A stretch of 64,000 nt of DNA from Methylovulum sp. (lineage in GTDB: Bacteria > Pseudomonadota > Gammaproteobacteria > Methylococcales > Methylomonadaceae): the NCBI GenBank assembly GCA_028712695.1, contig JAQTQZ010000019.1, forward strand, positions 1-64,000, written 5' to 3'. Below, in pieces: positions 56,053-64,000 of the stretch. The notes under the pieces are model-generated. The model saw nothing but the letters and a program-made list of their open reading frames with translations. It was not told the origin of the DNA and did not search any database. Made by a program: the position numbers and the translations under genes. Within the stretch, counting starts at the first letter, position 1. Every line of letters begins with the position of its first letter.

Positions 56053-57582
56053 TCAGTATTCATATTCAATCCCCCGGCCTTGTCCACCGGAAGCATAAAC
56101 CAAGGCTGAAGCCGAGCTAAGCAAGGCCGCGCGACTGTCGATTTCAGTATATCGGGCACGTGCCAAATCCTTTTGTGCGGACAGCAATTCTATGACCGTG
56201 GAAAAACCGTGGTTATAAGATTCTTGGGTGGCGGCATAGGATTCTTCAGCCGCTTTCAATAAGGCTAATGCGAATTCGCGTTTTTCCAATGCAGTTTTGG
56301 TATTGGCATAGGCTTTCCAAATGTCACGTATGATTTCCAGACGCAAGGCCTCAAGCTCGGCTTTGGATGCTTCTTTTCTAGCTTCCGCTTCATGTACGGC
56401 ATTGCTACGCTCAAAGCCGTCGAACAGAGTCCATTCCATCGTCAGCATCGCCGTGCCAACCAGGTTGCTTGCCGAATAACTTTCATTACCGGGGGGCGTC
56501 GTGTGCACATTGCCCCAGTATTGATTGCCGACCATACCGCCTAGGGAAACCTTGGGCCAAAATTCCGCCCTAGCCTTCTTCACTTCCGCTTCGCGGGCAC
56601 GCAATGTTGCAAGCTGCGCCATCAAATCAGGACGTTGCCCGAAGGCTTGATCCGCTATTTTTTCGACCGACTGCAGCAATCCTGCAGGTAGCGGCAGCTC
56701 ACTCAGGTCTATCAGTTTCAAGGAATAAGAAGGCGAAATGCCCAAGTTCGCCGTCATATCGGCCTTTTCCTGAATCACCGAGCCACGGGCGTCCTGGAGG
56801 TCATAGCTGGCTTTTGCCTGTTCCTGAACAGCCAACAGCAAGTCGGGGCGCGTCGCCAGTCCTTGGTTGAATTTGGCCTGGACTGATGCAGTGCCGGCGC
56901 TTGCGGCGTCTAGTGCCTGCTGTGCCGCAGTCACCTTGGATAAAATGGCCTGATAGGAAAAAAAACTGCTGGCAACCCGATAAGCAATTTCCTGATGTTT
57001 GCGGTTGAAGGCAAAATTGGCGGCGCTCAAGCGTTGTAAGCCGGCATCGACCATTGCTTCACGGCGTCCGAAATCAAACAGTGTCCATGCCAAATTCAAA
57101 CTACCAAAATTGGAATAGCCATTGCTGACCAACGCGCCGCCGGGGATGGGGAAGCTGGTATTGAAATATTGTCCGAACGCCATAGCGGTTAGCGTCGGAT
57201 ACCAGGCACTGCGATTCCTTTCGAGACTAGCGGCGGCAGCTTTTGCATCCTCCCAGCTAGCCCTAGTTTCTGGGTTAGCATGCAAGGCCAAATCGACCAG
57301 CGCCGGTAGGTCATAAGTCAGTTTAGTATCGACGGGACTTTCTTCAGGCGGACGGCTGGATAAGTGGGCATGCTGTGTATCGCTTGTAGCCTGATAATCA
57401 TCCCAATACACAGCAGGGTCGGCAGGCGCTGCCAGATTGGGTTTATCAAGCTGCGCCACGCCCGGTGCCATGCAGGCTGTCAATGCCAGCAAGGCAGGTA
57501 CAATCACGGTGCCGATGCCGCTCGGCAGACATGACAACAATGTTAGCAAGTTATCGCACTTACGGCGCCGCAACTCTCGCAA
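56053..57582 (-). CDS. mdtP: TolC-family outer membrane efflux lipoprotein (MdtP-like)
   Basis: The 509-residue product has a signal with lipobox ALTAC (near residue 37) and two TolC repeats. Examples are ALHANPETRASWEDAKAAAASLERNRSAWYPTL in the first half and AFGQRPDLMAQLATLRAREAEVKKARAEFWPKVSLGGMVG in the second. It would form the outer-membrane duct of a tripartite pump. The start is uncertain: a TTG at 57582 is the longest, and a start nearer the signal is possible. It is divergent from ytcA-mdtN-mdtO; in E. coli mdtNOP are colinear. The symbol is by context and could be another TolC relative. Confidence 0.82.
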   Translation of the reverse strand: MRELRRRKCDNLLTLLSCLPSGIGTVIVPALLALTACMAPGVAQLDKPNLAAPADPAVYWDDYQATSDTQHAHLSSRPPEESPVDTKLTYDLPALVDLALHANPETRASWEDAKAAAASLERNRSAWYPTLTAMAFGQYFNTSFPIPGGALVSNGYSNFGSLNLAWTLFDFGRREAMVDAGLQRLSAANFAFNRKHQEIAYRVASSFFSYQAILSKVTAAQQALDAASAGTASVQAKFNQGLATRPDLLLAVQEQAKASYDLQDARGSVIQEKADMTANLGISPSYSLKLIDLSELPLPAGLLQSVEKIADQAFGQRPDLMAQLATLRAREAEVKKARAEFWPKVSLGGMVGNQYWGNVHTTPPGNESYSASNLVGTAMLTMEWTLFDGFERSNAVHEAEARKEASKAELEALRLEIIRDIWKAYANTKTALEKREFALALLKAAEESYAATQESYNHGFSTVIELLSAQKDLARARYTEIDSRAALLSSASALVYASGGQGRGIEYEY

Positions 57583-58105
57583 ATTTAAATACCTTGTCCA
57601 AACGTCGGTTAGTTGTGAAATAACATTCTATTTCAGAAAGTTACAATTTAGTACCTGAACGGACTTTATTACTTGAATTCACGTAAATCAACTCTGACTG
57701 TGTCATTAAAGAACACGTTATTAGAAACCAATTCAAGTTCACCGTTGGTGTGGCTAAAGTCTAGCATATTTAGTTCTAGTTAAAACTATTATTTGCACTT
57801 ATACTATGACACTATAAGAAAAAGTCCGGCAATCGTACCTGCACTTATGCTGTCCTGGCATATTTTTCCTTTGCTACAGCTTCTTCCATACAAATCTGTA
57901 AGCGCAGCACCGCTCATAATAGAGGAGTTTAGTAATGAGGGGTAAATGTCAAAATTTGGCGCTCAAACGATTAATTAAACTCTTTTTAGTTTTCAGCTAA
58001 AGATGTTTTTTAATTACCTGATCAATATTCAAAAACGCTGCTTAAAATAAATCAAATGTGCTTAAGAAGATTATTCAAGTTCAGTTCCCGGCTCTGGCAG
58101 AAATT
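57583..58105. promoter_or_regulatory. Divergent control region of the efflux locus
   Basis: These 523 bases separate two divergent operon starts and contain no gene. The half-sites TAGTT and AACTA at 57771-57788 are inverted around eight bases within an A/T-rich stretch and could be an operator. No regulator gene is encoded nearby. No riboswitch or sRNA was recognised. Confidence 0.35.
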
Positions 58106-58375
58106 ATGATATTCCTACCTGGCTTTAGGAAAATGGGTCTTCCAACCGTTTTTGCGGTTCTTTTGACGGCTTGCGATCCAATGCTGAGCATTCAGGGTTC
58201 ATTTTGGCCAGCCTGGATTGTCTGTATTCTTGCCGGACTGGTGGCCGGCATGGTGCTTATGTGGCAATTGGTGCGGCACAGGCTGGCTCCGTATCTAGGG
58301 CCGCCGCTGTTGATTGTCCCGAGCCTTTGGATGTTATGCACCTTCGTCATCTGGCTGTTATTTTACTCAACGTAA
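58106..58375 (+). CDS. ytcA: YtcA-family small membrane lipoprotein
   Basis: The 89-residue protein (from ATG 58106) has basic residues, a short hydrophobic stretch and lipobox LLTAC, followed by two membrane helices (FWPAWIVCILAGLVAGMVLMW and LLIVPSLWMLCTFVIWLLF). E. coli encodes a small protein of this kind, YtcA, next to mdtN. The upstream GTG at 58058 is an alternative start and 58133 a shorter one. It lies 18 bases before mdtN, so one operon is likely. Function unknown. Confidence 0.75.
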   Translation: MIFLPGFRKMGLPTVFAVLLTACDPMLSIQGSFWPAWIVCILAGLVAGMVLMWQLVRHRLAPYLGPPLLIVPSLWMLCTFVIWLLFYST

Positions 58376-58393
58376 ACACGGGGGCCGTCCATC

Positions 58394-59584
58394 ATGGAAA
58401 ACAATCAAACTGATAGCCATGTTATAAATATTAACCGCCGCCGGATACTGCTGGGACGTTTTATCGGCACGTTAATCGTGTTAGGTGCATTGGTGACAGG
58501 GACACTGGTCTGGCGCATAAACTATCAGCACCCCCGCACCAACGATGCGATGATACGGGCCAATATCGTCGGCATCGCGCCTGAAGTGAGTGGCCGTATC
58601 GTGGAATTGCATGTCGAAGACAATCAGTACGTCAAACAGGGGGAGTTACTGTATGTGATCGATCCGCGACCCTATCAGGCCATACTGGATAAGGCCAAAG
58701 CTGAATTGCTGCTGGCCGAAAAAGAGGTGGACTCACGCCGCGCCTCCAGCGGTTCTGCCGGACTCGCCATCGGGCGTCTGGAGCACGAACGCGCGGCGGC
58801 CGAAGCTGAGGTCAATAGGATTGAGGCCGAGGATGAGTACCTGCATAACTATCTGGAACGCATTAAGCCATTGGCCGAAAAACAATATGTAACCGCAGAC
58901 CAGCTCAAACAAGCCCGCTCCAAGTATGCCGCTTCACGCGCTGCACTGGCAGACGTGAAGGCTAAGGCGCTTTCGGCCCGGAGCGCGATAGAAGAAGCCA
59001 AAAGCGAAAGCCGCCGCGCCGACTCGTTGATTGCCCAAGTCGGTAAGGTCAATGCCCACATCGAAGCGGCGAAGGCCGTCGTTGCTGCCGCCGAACTCGA
59101 TGTGGAATACTGTTTGGTGCGGGCGCCTTTCGATGCCTATGTCACTAACCTAAACACCCGCGAAGGCGAATACGCCAGAGCCGGAACGCAGCTGTTCGCC
59201 TTAGTCGATAACCGCCATTGGTATGCCATAGCCAATTTCAAAGAAACTTATCTGCAATCTATCCACCCAGGTCAGGAAGCCGAAGTATTCTTGGTCGGTT
59301 ACCCGGGAAAACGCTATCGGGGCGTGGTGACCGGTATCGGCTGGGCCAATTATCCTGACAATACCAAGCAACAGGGCGTACTGCCGGAGGTTCAGCGCAC
59401 ACTGAACTGGGTTGTCCTTGCATCCCGTTTCCCTGTCCGTATTGAGATACACGAACGGGACGCCGAGCATCCGCTACGCATGGGCATGACGGCCTTTGTC
59501 ACCGTTCTGGACAGTCCCGCCAAACAGCCCGGGCTTTCTCCAGTTGGCGAAAAGGGAGCCAGTAAAGCCCAGATTCCGCAATGA
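58394..59584 (+). CDS. mdtN: HlyD-family membrane fusion protein (MdtN-like)
   Basis: The 396-residue periplasmic adaptor has one N-terminal helix (about 17-40). A barrel-sandwich/lipoyl half follows (PRTNDAMIRANIVGIAPEVSGRIVELHVEDNQYVKQGELLYVIDPRPYQAIL), then a long coiled coil (about 100-220, LEHERAAAEAEVNRIEAEDEYL) and the second lipoyl half with VRAPFDAYVTNLNTREGEYARAG. It links the inner-membrane FUSC protein to the TolC-like duct. Its stop overlaps the FUSC start (ATGA). Confidence 0.9.
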   Translation: MENNQTDSHVININRRRILLGRFIGTLIVLGALVTGTLVWRINYQHPRTNDAMIRANIVGIAPEVSGRIVELHVEDNQYVKQGELLYVIDPRPYQAILDKAKAELLLAEKEVDSRRASSGSAGLAIGRLEHERAAAEAEVNRIEAEDEYLHNYLERIKPLAEKQYVTADQLKQARSKYAASRAALADVKAKALSARSAIEEAKSESRRADSLIAQVGKVNAHIEAAKAVVAAAELDVEYCLVRAPFDAYVTNLNTREGEYARAGTQLFALVDNRHWYAIANFKETYLQSIHPGQEAEVFLVGYPGKRYRGVVTGIGWANYPDNTKQQGVLPEVQRTLNWVVLASRFPVRIEIHERDAEHPLRMGMTAFVTVLDSPAKQPGLSPVGEKGASKAQIPQ

Positions 59585-61845
59585 GCAACGGCGATACGCA
59601 GCATTCTTCGGCGTTGGACAAAAACCGGAACAGGCTTTGGTTCGGAACCAGTCTGGCACAATTCCTAAAACTTGAGCTCAGGGATTTTCCAGGGCGGCGC
59701 GTAGCTGCATTGCGCTTGTTCATTGTTTCACTAATCATCGCCTTGGTCAGCCAAGCCCTGCACGTGCCGCCATTGTCGGCGATTGCGCTGCTCATTTGTT
59801 TGAGTTACGACGCGTATGCGAATACGGGCCAATCACTGGCGTTCGGGATGCGCCAGCTAGGGTATATTATCGTCACCACCCTGGTGTCGGTTTTTACGCT
59901 GATGTTCGCAGGCAATGACGCCTGGCTGTTGTTGCCTTTGTCTTTCATCATTATTGCGCTCGCATTGTTCCATGCCCGCCTGATCGCCTGGCCCACCGGC
60001 ATTGCCCTATGGTATTCCGTAGCGGTGTTGTATAACCCAAGCACACCCGATCAAGCTATCTATAACGCCTTATGGAATATCCCGATCATTGGCGTGTTCG
60101 CCATTGGTTCATGGACTGTGGTGCACCTGACCATCAAACCGCAAGACCCGCTCATACTGCTGAAGGCGAATATCACGGCACAGTTGGCAGCCGTGGAAAG
60201 CATTTTTAGTGCACGCCTGGCCGATAGCGGCGTTAATATTCCCAATCGGCTAGCCCCAACACTTTCCAGTACGGGTAACTTTGGCAAGATACTGGGGCTA
60301 TTGGCAAACGCGGAACTGATACATCCAGCCATGCGACAACAACATGACACTTATTTGGCGCTGCTACTGGAAATCGACGGTTTGCGTGAGCTTGCTGTCT
60401 GGCTGGATCAGGTATTGACGGCAGAATATCGTGCCCAGCCGATGAACCAAGAAAAATTAAAGGTCTACCTAGCGCTGCAAAGCGCCTGTGCAATGCTGCG
60501 GGAAAGTGTGGAAGAAGCACATGAGGTTTCCGGGCAAATAGAGACGTTGCTGCCCGAGGAAGTGTTGCACGGTTATTCGCTGCAAACCAACCCTTCGTTG
60601 TTAACCGCCCTATGGCGTGCGCTGCAGCGTATTGCCGGATTGTTGCACGACTTGCATAACCCCATACCAACATCTGCCATTCGAGCCGTGGAAACCGAAA
60701 CCAACAACAAAGCAGACAACTGGCTTCCGGCTTGGTTTGGCTATGACTTCTGGGCGACACATGCTGACAGCCTGCAATTCGGCATTAAATTTTCTCTGGG
60801 CGCGATACTTTGTATGCTGATCGTAGAAAGTTTAGGTTGGCCAGCTATCAATACGGCCATACCCACCTGTTTGGTCGCGGCGCAAACCAGTCTCGGCGCC
60901 GACTACCGATTATCGCTATTACGTTTGTCGGGAGCAGTCTTGGGTGGGCTTTGCGCCTATGTTTATGTGCTGGTGTTCCAATCCCAGCTCGACACTATCG
61001 CTGGTTTTGCCCTAGCAACAGCCCCGGTCTGGGCCATTGCGGCTTGGATTTCCGCCGGTAGTGAACGTATCGCCTACCTAGGCAGGCAGGTCGGGTTTTC
61101 GTTCGCGATGTTTGTTTTGCATGATTTCGGCCCGGTCACCGATCTCTATCTGCCGCGCGACCGAGTTATCGGCATTTTACTGGGCATCATCGTCATGGGC
61201 GTAATCGACTATGCCCTGTGGCCGCGGCGTTCGATTGTGCTTGCCCGCCACCATAGCGTAGCGGCATTACACACACTCGCCAAGCTTACAGCCCGGCTGC
61301 CAGATATGGGCCTGATGCTTAAATCTACCTTGCCACTGCGCTTAATGGCAGACAAAGATCTGGCTGCTGCACAGGATTTGGTGGTCCACGCTGTGCTGGA
61401 ACCGGATGCAAGATTGGCCCACAAAATCAACGAAAGAAAAGCGCTAAGCAAGATGATTGAAGACGCAAGCAATTTGTCGGCCTTGTTGCAAATCCGGCGC
61501 CGCTACCGCTTGTTAAGCGGACAGCAATTCAGCAGTTTTCCTGATGAACTGCAACAACACAGCCGTGCTTTCGATACGGCGCTGGCAAGCGCCTTGGAGA
61601 ATGCGGCGCTAGTGCTACAGGGTGAGCAACAGGAGACCCGGATTGAGGTTGCCGACATTCATGCGCTACTGAAAGAACGCTACACGGACTACCATCGCAT
61701 CGACAGCTTGCCGGACGATTTGGCAATGGAATGGGAATTGCGGTTCATGCTGGATCAGCAAATTATAGGCTTGCTGGAGAAAATCCAAAAAATAGCCCTA
61801 GATTCTGTTTCTTATCGCCTGAAAGAGGGTGCGATTATTTATTAA
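59581..61845 (+). CDS. mdtO: FUSC-family inner membrane efflux protein (MdtO-like)
   Basis: The 754-residue protein has two membrane blocks of about five or six helices (about 35-180 and 395-550), each followed by a cytoplasmic helical region. This is the FUSC/aromatic-acid exporter layout. FGIKFSLGAILCMLIVESLGWPAINTAIPTCLVAAQTSLGADYRLSLLRLSGAVLGGL is typical. It should drive export of aromatic acids or dyes with MdtN and MdtP. It overlaps mdtN by four bases. AaeB is the nearest alternative; ytcA context favours MdtO. Confidence 0.87.
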   Translation: MSNGDTQHSSALDKNRNRLWFGTSLAQFLKLELRDFPGRRVAALRLFIVSLIIALVSQALHVPPLSAIALLICLSYDAYANTGQSLAFGMRQLGYIIVTTLVSVFTLMFAGNDAWLLLPLSFIIIALALFHARLIAWPTGIALWYSVAVLYNPSTPDQAIYNALWNIPIIGVFAIGSWTVVHLTIKPQDPLILLKANITAQLAAVESIFSARLADSGVNIPNRLAPTLSSTGNFGKILGLLANAELIHPAMRQQHDTYLALLLEIDGLRELAVWLDQVLTAEYRAQPMNQEKLKVYLALQSACAMLRESVEEAHEVSGQIETLLPEEVLHGYSLQTNPSLLTALWRALQRIAGLLHDLHNPIPTSAIRAVETETNNKADNWLPAWFGYDFWATHADSLQFGIKFSLGAILCMLIVESLGWPAINTAIPTCLVAAQTSLGADYRLSLLRLSGAVLGGLCAYVYVLVFQSQLDTIAGFALATAPVWAIAAWISAGSERIAYLGRQVGFSFAMFVLHDFGPVTDLYLPRDRVIGILLGIIVMGVIDYALWPRRSIVLARHHSVAALHTLAKLTARLPDMGLMLKSTLPLRLMADKDLAAAQDLVVHAVLEPDARLAHKINERKALSKMIEDASNLSALLQIRRRYRLLSGQQFSSFPDELQQHSRAFDTALASALENAALVLQGEQQETRIEVADIHALLKERYTDYHRIDSLPDDLAMEWELRFMLDQQIIGLLEKIQKIALDSVSYRLKEGAIIY

Positions 61846-61888
61846 TCTATACTCTGAACGGTCATGTTTACGGCTTTTATATTCTTTC

Positions 61889-61963
61889 GTAGGATACGCA
61901 CCGCGTACCTTTTTCATTGATTTTTATATTAATTTTATAAAAGGTACGCAGTGCGTACCCTAC
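61889..61963. repeat. Inverted repeat with GGTACGC arms
   Basis: GTAGGATACGCACCGCGTACCTTTT (positions 61889-61913) and the reverse complement of AAAAGGTACGCAGTGCGTACCCTAC (61939-61963) match with two mismatches. Each arm is itself a near-palindrome. It lies between convergent mdtO and the MFS/spermidine synthase-like gene and may double as a terminator. It looks like a miniature repeat element. Confidence 0.7.
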
Positions 61964-61998
61964 ATAAAAAACCGAATTGTGACCGTTTAAACTATAGC

Positions 61999-63555
61999 TT
62001 AGCGCACCAGCAATTCAGGGCCAAACCAATCAACAATGACATGCCGGTAATGTTCCGCTTTGGCGGTTTGCAGATGTTCTAACGGATTAAGGTTATCAGT
62101 CAAAACAACGCCTTGGGAAGCGTCCACTGGAAACAACCGGTCTTTAAGCCAAACCACTTGGTCTGGCAGTAAAGATTTTGAATTAAGGTTTATCGCTTGG
62201 TTGGCCGCCAAAAAGATGAAATCGTTGAAATCACGGCCTGGGTCGGACACAAAGACCGAGTGCTGCGGGAACACTTGGGCAATGGTGCGGGACACGGAAG
62301 CCAGCGCGGTGTTGTGTCCGCCATGCGAGAAAGCGACAAAATTTAGCGCAAGGATGCCTTGCTCCGATAACAGTCCGTGTAACTGGGCTAAGGTTTCGGT
62401 GGTCAATAAATGCGCCGGTTCTGATCCGCCTGTGAAGCAGTCATGGATAATCAAGTCGTAAGGGCCTTGCAAATGGCGTATTTCATAACGTGCATCACCG
62501 ACAATCGCCTGCCCGGTCGGTTTATAACCAAAATAATCGACGGCGGCCTTTGCAACCGCCGGATCAATTTCCAGCGTATCGGTGACAATGCCATACCGTT
62601 CATGCAGCACTTTTGCCATGTGTCCGGCACCTAGGCCGATAATCAGGGCGCGGGTCATTTTTTTTGGCGACAAGGCTGGAATTAAGCCGACAATATCCTG
62701 GTAACTCAAACGGCTTTGGCCATCGCTAATACTCGCTGCGCCAATGGTTGACGCATCGGACGTCAACAATCTCAGGTCACGGGCTTGTTGGTCGATCACC
62801 CTCACCCAGCCATATAAGCTTTCACGTTCAGACTGGATTTGAAAACTATTGCCGCCTGTATAAGGATGCCCTGCCCCGACGATTTTCGGCAATAAACTCA
62901 GACCGATTATTGCCAGCAGCACACTTGGCATTACCGCGACTGACACGCCCAGCTTGTTTTTTTCATAGAGCGCCACCAGTACGGCCAGCACCAATAACAA
63001 TACCCCAAGACCGACCAATATTTCCCGCGAACCCACTAAAGGGAACAGGAAAAAACCCAATATTAACGTACCTACTACACTGCCAACGGTGCTGACCGCG
63101 TAGATAGAACCGGCGCTGTTGCCAACGCCGTCCAAACGGGCGGTTGAAAGTTTGATGGCAAATGGCCCGACCATGCCCAATAAAGTCAGGCTGGGCGAAA
63201 ACAAGATCAACGCGCTGACAAATGCCCCTGCCCGTAATCCCAATGGGTCAGTTGCCAGTAAGATAGGGCGGGTCAGCCAAGGGATCAGTAGTGTCAATAT
63301 CGCCGCCAAGGCAATGATAAGCGACAGGCCAGTACGTTTTGCGCTATCCGCCCAGCGCCCGCCGACAAAGTACCCAGTGGCAAGCGCAATCATGGTGACG
63401 GAAATCAACGACGACCACACATAAAGGCTGGCTCCGTAAAACGGTGCTATCATGCGCGTGCCTAACAGTTCTATCACCATGACTGAAGCGCCGGTCGTGA
63501 AAACGGTCAGGTAAAGTCCAGTGCGGCCAAATGCGTTGAGTGATTTATTTGTCAT
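61999..63555 (-). CDS. Fused MFS/spermidine synthase-like protein
   Basis: The 518-residue protein has about seven N-terminal membrane helices (about 10-230, GASVMVIELLGTRMIAPFYGAS) and a C-terminal aminopropyltransferase/methyltransferase fold (about 240-500). The latter shows ALIIGLGAGHMAKVL, TDTLEIDPAVAKAA and YDLIIHDCFTGG. Family members are called fused spermidine synthases, but many lack proven polyamine activity; a decarboxylated-SAM or other substrate is inference. It lies 20 bases upstream of the stop-side of apbE on the same strand, so it could follow apbE in one transcript. Confidence 0.85.
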   Translation of the reverse strand: MTNKSLNAFGRTGLYLTVFTTGASVMVIELLGTRMIAPFYGASLYVWSSLISVTMIALATGYFVGGRWADSAKRTGLSLIIALAAILTLLIPWLTRPILLATDPLGLRAGAFVSALILFSPSLTLLGMVGPFAIKLSTARLDGVGNSAGSIYAVSTVGSVVGTLILGFFLFPLVGSREILVGLGVLLLVLAVLVALYEKNKLGVSVAVMPSVLLAIIGLSLLPKIVGAGHPYTGGNSFQIQSERESLYGWVRVIDQQARDLRLLTSDASTIGAASISDGQSRLSYQDIVGLIPALSPKKMTRALIIGLGAGHMAKVLHERYGIVTDTLEIDPAVAKAAVDYFGYKPTGQAIVGDARYEIRHLQGPYDLIIHDCFTGGSEPAHLLTTETLAQLHGLLSEQGILALNFVAFSHGGHNTALASVSRTIAQVFPQHSVFVSDPGRDFNDFIFLAANQAINLNSKSLLPDQVVWLKDRLFPVDASQGVVLTDNLNPLEHLQTAKAEHYRHVIVDWFGPELLVR

Positions 63556-63575
63556 GATTTTGATTAAAAATAGAT

Positions 63576-64000
63576 TTAGGTTGTTGTTAGCGTGCCACCG
63601 ACCTTACCGGCGACATCCACCCACAAATGGGGTAAGCCAAGACTTTCCAGCCAAGTTGCGCCCTGCTCTTCTTTAAGCATCGCAATCGTTGCGGCGCTAC
63701 CGGCAACCACGCAGAACTCGCCGACCACACTGGCCGATGCCAGATGTTTTACCGGCCAGCCGGTTTTGGGGTTGAGGATATGACCGTAGCGGATGCCATT
63801 GATGTTAATACAGCGTTCATAATCGCCACTGCTGGCCAACGCCCCTTCATGCAATTGCAGGATGTCGATGACGGCTTGTTGGTCACGGGGATGGCGGATG
63901 CCAATACGCCAAGGAGTACCGTCCGCCCGTGCGCCGATGATTTTAATGTCACCACCTAAATTGACCACACCATGCCGGATACCGGCCTCCCAACATAACG
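63576..64000 (-). CDS. apbE: FAD:protein FMN transferase, C-terminal part (cut by window end)
   Basis: The frame is open to base 64000, so only the C-terminal 141 residues are seen. Family motifs are GIRHGVVNLGGDIKIIG, SSGDYERCININGIRYGHILNPKTGWPV and SASVVGEFCVVAGSAATIAML. ApbE attaches FMN covalently to threonine in flavoproteins such as the Rnf and Nqr complexes. The N-terminal region, with its export signal, lies beyond the window. Its stop is 20 bases before the MFS/spermidine synthase-like gene. Confidence 0.92.
   Translation of the reverse strand, partial: LCWEAGIRHGVVNLGGDIKIIGARADGTPWRIGIRHPRDQQAVIDILQLHEGALASSGDYERCININGIRYGHILNPKTGWPVKHLASASVVGEFCVVAGSAATIAMLKEEQGATWLESLGLPHLWVDVAGKVGGTLTTT

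Noticed and set aside
1-64000. tRNA or rRNA genes, prophage
   Set aside because: No cloverleaf, rRNA core or phage structural gene was recognised by eye; a tRNAscan-type search was not possible, so small RNAs may be missed.

Overview
The window is chromosomal DNA of a gammaproteobacterium. It carries single-copy housekeeping genes of that class (lpxC, lolD with a LolC/E permease, fur/bamE, leuS-lptE-holA, surE-pcm, recC, rlmKL, uppP, mlaA). A pyrophosphate-dependent phosphofructokinase together with a gnd-zwf-pgl cluster points to a methanotroph of the Methylococcales. That assignment is inference from gene content: no methane monooxygenase, rRNA or tRNA gene was seen.

Layout. 1-1.7 kb: frameshifted Tn3-family transposase remnant abutting the lpxC promoter. 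1.7-8.4 kb: lpxC, convergent dciA coupled to a membrane diguanylate cyclase, a DUF5765-like membrane protein, an AIM24/TIGR00266 protein and comEC. 8.4-15.1 kb: DUF2062 protein, lolC/E-lolD, divergent fur and bamE, and a very long class A penicillin-binding protein. 15.2-22.4 kb: holA, lptE and leuS on the minus strand, then ybeL, an orphan parA and a secreted repeat protein on the plus strand. 22.5-30.2 kb: trmL, glgP, a flavin reductase, a small periplasmic protein, icd and a GSCFA/SGNH hydrolase pair. 30.3-34.1 kb: gnd, zwf, pgl. 34.3-45.2 kb: recC, a TauE/SafE permease, surE-pcm, an Smr protein, uppP, rlmKL-acylphosphatase, an FKBP isomerase and a lytic transglycosylase. 45.2-53.4 kb: tandem PilZ protein, PPi-PFK, GH17 hydrolase, D,D-carboxypeptidase, PAS-GGDEF cyclase, a membrane protein, mlaA and a sulfotransferase.

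53.4-56.0 kb is the one clearly unstable region. It holds a frameshifted unknown gene, a truncated PIN toxin, a PEP-CTERM-type protein gene lying between 20-bp direct repeats, a cluster of short palindromes, a degenerate antitoxin remnant, and an intact Phd-type antitoxin followed by a decayed RelE toxin.

56.0-64.0 kb is an efflux locus (TolC-like protein divergent from ytcA-mdtN-mdtO), a fused MFS/spermidine synthase-like protein and the 3' part of apbE.

Functional themes: envelope assembly (LpxC, LptE, LolCD, BamE, MlaA, UppP, PBPs), sugar-phosphate oxidation feeding pentose phosphates and NADPH, c-di-GMP signalling (two cyclases with I-sites plus a tandem PilZ protein), and surface decoration (GSCFA/SGNH, sulfotransferase, PEP-CTERM protein). 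I did not find a clear, complete undescribed system. The best leads are the repeat-bounded PEP-CTERM/toxin-antitoxin graveyard, the GSCFA/SGNH pair and the secreted repeat protein.
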